Below, piece after piece: positions 7,993 through 13,246 of a DNA stretch of 13,582 bases (position 1 is the stretch's first letter; each line of letters begins with the position of its first letter). Position numbers and translations under genes: made by a program. Origin of the DNA: Anaerolinea thermophila. GTDB lineage: Bacteria; Chloroflexota; Anaerolineae; Anaerolineales; DRKV01. Location: positions 1 through 13,582 of the forward strand of contig DYKW01000034.1 of assembly GCA_020722405.1 (NCBI GenBank), in the 5' to 3' direction. Below the pieces are notes generated by a model that made no database searches, had not been told where the DNA came from, and saw only the letters and a program-made list of their open reading frames with translations.

Positions 7993-8015
7993 ATGATATG
8001 TAAAATTTACCACAA
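7993..8015 (-). promoter_or_regulatory. Candidate rex promoter -10 with overlapping Rex-like operator
   Basis: Read on the minus strand, TTGTGGTAAATTTTACAT (8015-7998) matches the general Rex operator TTGTGAAATATTTCACAA at 13 of 18 positions and contains the palindrome GTAAA-A-TTTAC. A -10-like TATCAT (7998-7993) directly abuts it, about 75 bases before the rex start codon. This is the arrangement expected for autorepression. The consensus is from memory of the family, and the site is unproven. Confidence 0.4.
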
Positions 8016-8039
8016 ATGGACGCATTCTGCAACGAACAA

Positions 8040-8057
8040 TTGTGAAAGAGTTATGAT
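8040..8057 (+). promoter_or_regulatory. Possible second Rex half-site between rex and the antiporter operon
   Basis: TTGTGAAAGAGTTATGAT has a perfect left half (TTGTGAA) of the Rex consensus but a poor right half, 12 of 18 overall. It lies in the divergent region, 181 bases before the antiporter start. This is weak evidence on its own. Confidence 0.2.
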
Positions 8058-8137
8058 AGGAGTTGGCGTAATCAGGCGTTTTAGGTGTCAGGCATCAGTG
8101 AATAGCGTTTCTACCCAACTACCAAACGAAACTCCGG

Positions 8138-8143
8138 TATAAT
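8138..8143 (+). promoter_or_regulatory. Candidate -10 element of the antiporter operon
   Basis: A perfect TATAAT lies at 8138-8143, 77 bases before the chosen ATG at 8221. No good -35 is found at 16-18 bases spacing, so the promoter may need an activator. Transcription starting near 8150 would rule out the in-frame TTG at 8149 as a conventional start. Confidence 0.5.
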
Positions 8144-8220
8144 AGCCCTTGCTTTTCCAGGCCGAATATCTTTCTCGGGATACAGACTGTCATTCACCTA
8201 AACATCACATCGAAAACTTC

Positions 8221-10110
8221 ATGGAAAACTTGACCTCCGGCATTATCCTCCCCGAAGAAATCATCATCATCCTGTTGCTCCTGGCATCCCTAGTGGCTAT
8301 TTTCGCCGAGCGTTGGCGCGTACCCTACACCGTTGGCCTGGTGCTGATTGGCCTGACGCTTACCCTGATGCCAACCCTGCACGTTGAAATCGACCCGGAA
8401 ATCATCCTCTATCTCCTGGTTCCGCCGCTCATTTTCGAAGCCGCCTTTCACATCCGCATGGAGGACCTGCAGCGCAACTGGACGCTCATCGCCTTACTGG
8501 CTGTTCCAGGAGTGATTGTCAACATGCTGCTCGTGGCAGGTATTGTCTCATGGGGGGCTGGGATTGCCTTCGATGCTGCGCTTGTTTTTGGTGCCCTCAT
8601 CGCCGCGACCGATCCGGTGGCGGTGGTGGCCTTATTCCGTAAATTGGGGGCGCCTAACCGTTTGCAGATTATCTTGGAGGGAGAAAGCCTGTTCAATGAC
8701 GGCACGGCCATTGTCCTGTTTGGCCTGATGTTGACGGCTGTGCGCACCGATTCCTTCCACATCATAGATGGGCTCGCCGGCTTCTTACGTGTGGCCGGTG
8801 GTGGCGTGATGTTGGGCGTAGTGTTGGGATTGGTTGTCTCCCAACTCATTCGCAACGTGGACAATCCTATGGTCGAGAACACCCTAATCTCCGTATTGGC
8901 TTTTGGGGCTTATTTGATGGGAGAACTTTTGCACGTCAGCGGCGTGTTGGCTGTGGTTGCCGCCGGTTTGGTGAACGGCAACGTAGGGCCGCGCGGCATG
9001 TCCGCCACCACACGTGTGGTCGTCGCCAACTTTTGGGAATACGCGGCCTTTATCGCCAACTCATTGGTCTTCCTTTTCATTGGATTAACGATTGAAATTT
9101 CTCTATTGATTGAAAACTGGCAATCCATCCTGCTGGCCATCGTTGGCACACTGGTTGCCCGGGCTGTTGGGGTGTACTTCTTTTCCCTTTTTAGCGACAT
9201 CCCCTGGAATTGGCGGCATATCTTGTATTGGGGCGGCCTGCGCGGCGCGATTCCGCTGGCATTGGTCTTGAGCCTGCCGGTCATTCCTGGTTTGCCGTTG
9301 GAACGCTTGCAGGCCATGGCTTTTGGTGTGGTATTGTTCACCCTGCTGGTGCAAGGGTTTTCTATGGAACGCTTGACAAAATGGCTGAAATTGGTGCACC
9401 ATTCCGAGCGGTATAACGAGTACAAGCGCCGTCACGCACGCTACGTTGCTGCCCATAACTCGCATGAGTACTTGCAACGCCTGGCGCAGAGGGGGGGGCT
9501 TTCTCCTTACACCTGGTCACACATCTCGCCAATGTTGGAAAGACAACGCGACGCGCTGCGTGAAGCCATTGCCGAAGTGTTGAAAGCCAACCCAACCATC
9601 GAAGCCGACGAACTGGACTACGCCCGCCGGGAAGCCTTACGCGTCCAGCGTAACGTTCTGCTAGATTTGCTCCACGATGGCGTGATTTCAGAAGAGACAT
9701 ATACCGAATTGGTTGGTGAAATTGACCACGCCCTGACCACCGAAGACAGCGCTCCTTTCCTGTTGTATGGCGCTCAAACCGGTGAGAAAATCGACCGTCT
9801 GATGTTAGCCATTGTCCAATCCAAAGATGTGGAAGCCATTACAGCGGCGCTCTTGAAACTTGGCGTCTCTCTAGGTCGGCTGCCCAGCAAAGGCGACTTT
9901 CTGCAGATCAACAACGTTACCCTGCTGATTGGTTTCCCCCACCCTATGGAAGAGCGGGTTCTGAGCGTACTACGTCGTCATGCCCGCCGTCGTGCCATGT
10001 TGGCACCCAATACAACCGCTACGCGAGCCTTCCCCTGGCGTTCGAAGCGTGTTCGCGTGGGCGGTGCCGTAATCTTTCTGTTGGAAGTTGAAGAATACCA
10101 TGAACTCTGA
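8221..10110 (+). CDS. CPA1/NhaP-type Na+/H+ antiporter with C-terminal PII-like (DarA/PstA-like) domain
   Basis: This 629-residue membrane protein probably exchanges Na+ (or K+) for H+. Residues ~1-400 form about 12-13 membrane helices carrying the CPA1 signatures 'ATDPVAVVA' (Asp131), 'GESLFNDGTAIV' (Asn159-Asp160, the ion-binding pair) and 'GGLRGAIPLAL' (Arg341). A charged helical linker (~400-525) follows. Residues 526-629 then resemble the cyclic-di-AMP receptor PstA/DarA (DUF970): 'RLMLAIVQSKDVEAI', 'GDFLQINNVTLLIGF' and a closing 'VGGAVIFLLEVEEYHEL', which parallels 'VGGATVFVLPVDAFHQF' of PstA as I remember it. Other CPA antiporters use RCK_C domains for c-di-AMP, so a PII-like tail would be unusual. 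I chose ATG 8221; an in-frame TTG at 8149 would add 24 unlike residues. No Shine-Dalgarno is visible. The stop overlaps the next gene by 11 bases. Confidence 0.9.
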   Translation: MENLTSGIILPEEIIIILLLLASLVAIFAERWRVPYTVGLVLIGLTLTLMPTLHVEIDPEIILYLLVPPLIFEAAFHIRMEDLQRNWTLIALLAVPGVIVNMLLVAGIVSWGAGIAFDAALVFGALIAATDPVAVVALFRKLGAPNRLQIILEGESLFNDGTAIVLFGLMLTAVRTDSFHIIDGLAGFLRVAGGGVMLGVVLGLVVSQLIRNVDNPMVENTLISVLAFGAYLMGELLHVSGVLAVVAAGLVNGNVGPRGMSATTRVVVANFWEYAAFIANSLVFLFIGLTIEISLLIENWQSILLAIVGTLVARAVGVYFFSLFSDIPWNWRHILYWGGLRGAIPLALVLSLPVIPGLPLERLQAMAFGVVLFTLLVQGFSMERLTKWLKLVHHSERYNEYKRRHARYVAAHNSHEYLQRLAQRGGLSPYTWSHISPMLERQRDALREAIAEVLKANPTIEADELDYARREALRVQRNVLLDLLHDGVISEETYTELVGEIDHALTTEDSAPFLLYGAQTGEKIDRLMLAIVQSKDVEAITAALLKLGVSLGRLPSKGDFLQINNVTLLIGFPHPMEERVLSVLRRHARRRAMLAPNTTATRAFPWRSKRVRVGGAVIFLLEVEEYHEL

Positions 10111-10396
10111 ATCCCCAAAATTACTCTTCGCAAGCATCTCCGATCAATACAAAAAGGAAGTGTTGCAAGCACTAACGCAGGCTGGCTTTGAGTGCATGGA
10201 AATCGGCACCAGTAGCGGTTGGTTTAGCACCGGCTTTTCCACCTTTACCGTGATTGCACCCGCCGGACGCGCGGCGGAGGCCGTTGACATTGTAGAAAAC
10301 AACTGCCCTCCCTCTCCCGACCCGCAGAAAAAACGTGCGGTGGTTTATGTTTTGCCGCTCGACGAAGCCGGAGAACTCCAGGCCGAAAGCGTTTGA
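10100..10396 (+). CDS. Stand-alone PII-like protein, DarA/PstA (DUF970)-like
   Basis: This is a 98-residue soluble protein. The pattern follows the cyclic-di-AMP receptor fold: a first strand 'LLFASIS' (8-14), a helix ending 'LTQAGFE', and a loop 'IGTSSGWFSTGFSTFTVIA' that mirrors PstA's 'LATTGGFLRAGNTTFLCG' in spacing. The helix 'AAEAVDIVENNC' and a last strand 'AVVYVLPLDE' (80-89) complete it. The large loop before the last strand is short. Several ligand residues I associate with PstA (an Arg and a Thr early in the fold, and Asn after the glycine loop) are not conserved, so the ligand may differ or be absent. The ATG at 10100 overlaps the antiporter end, implying coupling. I infer that it assembles with the antiporter tail. 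No close relative is known to me. Confidence 0.75.
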   Translation: MNSESPKLLFASISDQYKKEVLQALTQAGFECMEIGTSSGWFSTGFSTFTVIAPAGRAAEAVDIVENNCPPSPDPQKKRAVVYVLPLDEAGELQAESV

Positions 10397-10414
10397 AATC
10401 AGCAACCAAAACTC

Positions 10415-10666
10415 ATGAAACTCCTGATCCTATTTCCCCCTGAAAGCCAAAGAGCGAACATCTCGGCGGCACTGGTGCAGGTTGGTTATCGCATAACCAC
10501 CATTTCCTCACAGCCCAATCCCCTCAGTCGTCATACCGAGACCCTCATGATTGGCCTGGATGAGCCGCAAGTTCCCAAGGCGCTGGAGGTTGTCCGGCAC
10601 GCCTTGCAATCCAACACCTCGTTACGGTATTTGGTTTTGCACGTTAATCGTTTCGACATCCTCTAA
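10415..10666 (+). CDS. Second small PII-like protein, divergent and shortened
   Basis: This 83-residue protein starts 'MKLLILFPPESQRANISAAL', continues 'VQVGYRITTIS', then 'TETLMIGLDE' (41-50), a helix 'VPKALEVVRHAL' and a closing strand 'YLVLHVNRFDIL'. Its order of strand, helix, strand, loop, strand, helix, strand is that of the preceding gene and of the antiporter tail. The glycine-rich loop is replaced by 'SQPNPLSRH', but Arg26 and Thr28, at positions used for ligand contact in PstA as I recall, are kept. It is 18 bases after the previous gene with no visible Shine-Dalgarno. The family assignment rests on pattern and context and is weaker than for its neighbour. It may be a structural partner in a mixed PII-like trimer. 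Confidence 0.6.
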   Translation: MKLLILFPPESQRANISAALVQVGYRITTISSQPNPLSRHTETLMIGLDEPQVPKALEVVRHALQSNTSLRYLVLHVNRFDIL

Positions 10667-10690
10667 CCCCGATGCTCTACCTGCTCTGAT

Positions 10691-12019
10691 ATGATTCCGA
10701 CATCCGAAAATCCTCTCAGCGAAAGAGAAATAGAAATCTTACGTTTGTTGGCCACCGGTGCCACCAACAAACAAATTGCTCATCAACTGATTATCAGCCC
10801 GAATACGGTCAAAGTACACCTGCGCAACATTTACGCCAAAATCGAAGTCAGTTCTCGCACCGAAGCCAGCATGTGGGCAGTGCACAATGGCTTGCTAGAA
10901 AGTTCTCTCCTTTCCTCTGAAATTGAGACGGAAGAAGCCTCCCCGGAGAGCGCGGCGTCCCAAGAGATTTCCTCTGTCCCCCCGGAAACCACAGCCCGAC
11001 GCCCCCGCAGGTGGTTCGCGTTTGCCCTGATGATTTCCCTGGCCCTGATGGCCGCGCTCTTCCTGGCGCGCCTCATTTTACGGCCGGCGCCCACCCCCAC
11101 CCTGGCGGTTGACATCCTCGATGGTGGAGAACTCTCTCGCTGGCAAACAGCCCCCGATTTACCCCAAGCCGTTTCAGATACCGCCGCGGCGGCCTACGAC
11201 GGTGCGCTCTACCTGTTTGGCGGCCAAGACGAAAACGGCTTCACCGCGCACGCCTGGCGTTTCGTTGCGCAAGAGGAACAGTGGGAACCCCTGCCCGATA
11301 AACCTACCCCTGTCAGTGAGGTCAACGCGGTGCTGCTGGGAGAAAAAATTTACCTGCCGGGCGGGCGTACCGTCTCGGGTGAACCGACCGCAGTTTTGGA
11401 AATCTACGACCCCCGTCAAGACGAGTGGTCGCAGGGCGCTCCTCTGCCGACCCCGCGTACCGCCGTGGCCGCGGCGGCCTTCGAGGGACGTCTGTACCTG
11501 TTTGGCGGCTGGGATGGGCACGAGTACACCACCGACGTATGGGTTTACGACCCGCAAAGCGACACTTGGGAAACGCGTCCATCCCTTGAGGTCCCGCGTG
11601 CTTGGGCGCTGGCTGCTGCTACCGATGCCGGCATTCACCTTGTGGGCGGCGAAAATGCCACCGGCGGGCTGGATAGTCACCTGATTTACGCCCCGGCGCG
11701 TGAAGATACCCCCGAAGGCCCCTGGCGTACGGCTTTATCTTTGCCTCAACCAGTACGCCGACCCGTAGGAGCCGAACTGGCCGGGTTGGTGTACGTGTTT
11801 GACCTGCAAACTGCCTCGCCGCAAGGCTGGGTGTACTACGAAAGCAACGAGACCTGGAATGCCATGGAGACCTTGCCGGAGGGCCTATCGCCGGGCGCAA
11901 TTGCTGTGCCGCTGGATACCTACCTGCACTTTCTAGGGGGACGTGACGCCCAAGTGTTGGCAACGCACTGGATGTACCAGGCCATCTACACTACCTCCAT
12001 CCCCGTCATCCTGCATTAA
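10691..12019 (+). CDS. Membrane-tethered LuxR-type regulator with extracytoplasmic Kelch propeller
   Basis: This 442-residue protein has three parts. Residues ~9-68 form a LuxR/GerE helix-turn-helix ('LSEREIEILRLLATGATNKQ' through 'TVKVHLRNIYAKI'), but no receiver domain precedes it. An acidic Ser/Glu-rich linker leads to a basic stretch (R-R-P-R-R) and one membrane helix (~108-130). The rest is six Kelch-like blades, each with a beta strand ending in GG or a variant: 'LYLFGGQ', 'IYLPGGR', 'LYLFGGW', 'IHLVGGE', 'VYVFDLQ' and 'LHFLGGR'. The positive-inside rule puts the HTH in the cytoplasm and the propeller outside. The design resembles ToxR/CadC one-component sensors but with different domains. 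It is the last gene of the antiporter operon, 24 bases after the previous one, and is a plausible regulator of it. The extracellular signal is unknown. Confidence 0.85.
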   Translation: MIPTSENPLSEREIEILRLLATGATNKQIAHQLIISPNTVKVHLRNIYAKIEVSSRTEASMWAVHNGLLESSLLSSEIETEEASPESAASQEISSVPPETTARRPRRWFAFALMISLALMAALFLARLILRPAPTPTLAVDILDGGELSRWQTAPDLPQAVSDTAAAAYDGALYLFGGQDENGFTAHAWRFVAQEEQWEPLPDKPTPVSEVNAVLLGEKIYLPGGRTVSGEPTAVLEIYDPRQDEWSQGAPLPTPRTAVAAAAFEGRLYLFGGWDGHEYTTDVWVYDPQSDTWETRPSLEVPRAWALAAATDAGIHLVGGENATGGLDSHLIYAPAREDTPEGPWRTALSLPQPVRRPVGAELAGLVYVFDLQTASPQGWVYYESNETWNAMETLPEGLSPGAIAVPLDTYLHFLGGRDAQVLATHWMYQAIYTTSIPVILH

Positions 12020-12037
12020 GGCATTTTTCGCAACACA

Positions 12038-12066
12038 AAACAGCCCATCCAAAGGATGGGCTGTTT
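12038..12066. terminator. Bidirectional terminator between the Kelch regulator and tRNA-Leu
   Basis: A perfect 13-bp stem pairs AAACAGCCCATCC (12038-12050) with GGATGGGCTGTTT (12054-12066) around an AAA loop. The stem ends in TTT on the plus strand and in TTTTGTGTT on the minus strand. It lies just after the plus-strand operon and just beyond the 3' end of the minus-strand tRNA, so it can serve both. Confidence 0.85.
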
Positions 12067-12075
12067 CATATCCAG

Positions 12076-12158
12076 TAGGGCGGGTGGGAGTCGAACCCAC
12101 ACGAGGTTGCCCTCAGTGGATTTTAAGTCCACGGCGTCTGCCATTCCGCCACCGCCCC
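12076..12158 (-). tRNA. tRNA-Leu (anticodon UAA)
   Basis: Read on the minus strand, acceptor GGGGCGG (12158-12152) pairs with CCGCCCT (12083-12077) with one terminal G-U, followed by discriminator A. The D-arm region TGGCGGAATGGCAGACGCC is typical of tRNA-Leu. The anticodon stem GTGGA/TCCAC encloses loop CTTAAAA, giving anticodon TAA. A long variable arm (TGAGGGCAACCTCGT) marks a class II tRNA. The T-arm is GTGGG-TTCGACT-CCCAC. The 3' CCA is not encoded. Confidence 0.97.
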
Positions 12159-12178
12159 AGGGTTACGTTCTTGCCTGT

Positions 12179-12206
12179 ATTCTACCCGTTATGGCGTATA
12201 GGTCAA
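12179..12206 (-). promoter_or_regulatory. Promoter of tRNA-Leu
   Basis: On the minus strand TTGACC (12206-12201) and TAGAAT (12184-12179) are 16 bases apart, each a five-of-six match to consensus. The first tRNA base is about 20 bases further on, as expected for a stable-RNA promoter. Confidence 0.6.
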
Positions 12207-12250
12207 GGGTATTTCGGGTTTGTCTCTCTGATGTTTGTACCTTCCCGCAA

Positions 12251-12955
12251 TCATTGTTGTTGCCTGCGTTGGCGTGCCTTGTACCACACCGCGTAACGTG
12301 AAGTCAGGTGTACCCAGGGCATGGAGAGCGTCAACGGCCCGCTTTCGGCCTGCTGGATGGCCTGGCGCAGGCTCTCCCCATCGTGAAAATCGGGTAATAC
12401 CAGGGTGGCGCGTCCTACCTCGAAAGTAGCATGGGCATCCGAGCCGACCGTGCCGGGGATGTCGTATCGCCGCGCAAAGCGTTGTGCCTGGCTGTTGAAC
12501 CCCGGCCACATACAGCGCGCGTTGAAGGTTTCTATCGCGTCCACCAACGGCAGGATTTCCAGCAAATCGGGCAGTGCCCAATGGCCTTTGCGAAACTTGT
12601 CGAAGGGATGCGAAACGCTGATGAATGCCCCTTGCGCGCGCAAACGGGCAATCGTTTCTCGCGGAGATAAGCCGGCCGGAATTTCCTCCTGCACAAAAGA
12701 TGCCAGGAGTTCCCCTTGGGTGGTCATGATTTCTTCGCCGACGACCACCCGCTGCGGGTCAATGGCCTGGCAGGCCAGCGCGCCGGCAATCGTATTGTGG
12801 TCGGTGACGATCAAGCGGTCAATGCCCTTGCGGCGGGCTGCGGCCACCAGTTGCTCCGGGCGCGTCAGGCTGTCCTTGGAAAAGATGGTATGACAGTGAA
12901 ATTCGGTGTTCAGCGTTGGTTTGTTTTTCATCGAGCGTTCATCAAAGGTTGGCAT
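12251..12955 (-). CDS. PHP-domain metal-dependent phosphoesterase
   Basis: This 234-residue protein is a single PHP domain, the superfamily of histidinol phosphatase and DNA polymerase III editing domains, and closest in layout to TrpH/YciV-like phosphoesterases. Metal ligands appear in the usual order: 'FHCHTIFSKDS' (His20, His22), 'TDHNTIAGA' (Asp52, His53), 'GEEI' (Glu74/75), 'SHPFD' (His116), 'IETFNAR' (Glu142) and 'GSDAH' (Asp173, His175). The substrate is unknown; nucleotides, nucleotide-derived messengers or RNA ends are known substrates in the superfamily. The start is uncertain: ATG 12955 gives 234 residues, while ATG 12931 would remove eight; neither has a clear ribosome site. It precedes tRNA-Leu on the same strand, but the tRNA has its own promoter. 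Confidence 0.88.
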   Translation of the reverse strand: MPTFDERSMKNKPTLNTEFHCHTIFSKDSLTRPEQLVAAARRKGIDRLIVTDHNTIAGALACQAIDPQRVVVGEEIMTTQGELLASFVQEEIPAGLSPRETIARLRAQGAFISVSHPFDKFRKGHWALPDLLEILPLVDAIETFNARCMWPGFNSQAQRFARRYDIPGTVGSDAHATFEVGRATLVLPDFHDGESLRQAIQQAESGPLTLSMPWVHLTSRYAVWYKARQRRQQQ

Positions 12956-12967
12956 AGTTTAGAAATC

Positions 12968-12981
12968 TGTAAACACTTACA
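12968..12981. promoter_or_regulatory. Small operator-like palindrome before the PHP gene
   Basis: TGTAA-ACAC-TTACA is an inverted repeat 13 bases upstream of the first possible start codon of the PHP gene. It could be a regulator-binding site, but short AT-rich palindromes arise by chance and there is no family match. Confidence 0.2.
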
Positions 12982-12997
12982 ACCAATCGTGGTGCTC

Positions 12998-13148
12998 TCA
13001 CCCATCCCCCCTTGCTCCCCCCTTCCCTCACAGGGAAGGGGGGAGAGATGCTTTCAGGGGTGTTTTTGGGGCACTTTGTGCCCCAAAAACACCCCAATAC
13101 AGTCCTCCCCTCCCCAAAATTGGGGGAGGGGCCGGGGGTGGGGGTTTA
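12998..13148. repeat. MITE-like palindromic repeat with three hairpins
   Basis: The element contains a 14-bp perfect inverted repeat CTCCCCCCTTCCCT-CAC-AGGGAAGGGGGGAG (13015-13045). It also has an 18-bp perfect inverted repeat starting GGGGTGTTTTTGGGGCAC (13057-13074 with 13078-13095) and an imperfect CCCCTCCCCAA / TTGGGGGAGGGG hairpin (13107-13131). The two outer ends are similar when one is reverse-complemented (CACCC-rich tail, then a C-run hairpin). This layout is like miniature transposable or REP-type elements common in environmental genomes. Any peptide read from it (for example 'NPHPRPLPQ') is a familiar repeat artefact. No transposase is present. Confidence 0.65.
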
Positions 13149-13171
13149 GGCACGAAGGAACAAGTTCGAAG

Positions 13172-13204
13172 GCTTTGTGTCTTGGTGTCTTGGTGGTAAA
13201 AACG
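13172..13204. repeat. Short tandem repeat of dispersed type
   Basis: GTGTCTTG occurs twice in tandem (13177-13184 and 13185-13192), followed by GTGG and an A-run. Reverse-complemented it reads like the widely seen 'ACCACCAAGACACCAAGACAC' dispersed repeat, whose translation 'TTKTPRHK' is a common false protein. It lies 43 bases downstream of the stop of the membrane protein at 13247. Confidence 0.45.
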
Positions 13205-13246
13205 CTCAGACGCCCCAAGTTATTGAGATGATACAAAGACCCTTTA

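Noticed and set aside
7919..8032. N-terminal extension of Rex up to 8032
   Set aside because: The extra 38 residues have no Rex similarity and would overlap the candidate operator and -10 box. The ATG at 7918 has a good ribosome site and gives the usual length.
8149..8220. N-terminal extension of the antiporter from TTG 8149
   Set aside because: The TTG lies essentially at the predicted transcription start, has no ribosome site, and the extra 24 residues are hydrophilic and unlike CPA1 N-termini.
11109..11684. 191-codon plus-strand frame and minus-strand frames inside the Kelch regulator
   Set aside because: The HTH, membrane helix and six Kelch blades in the other frame are clear; these are shadow frames in GC-rich coding DNA.
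12405..12893. 162-codon plus-strand frame opposite the PHP gene
   Set aside because: The minus-strand frame has every PHP metal ligand in order, so the plus-strand frame is a shadow.
12990..13140. CRISPR array or rRNA-like structure, because of repeated hairpins
   Set aside because: The repeats are inverted and differ from each other, with no regular unit and spacer pattern and no rRNA signatures.
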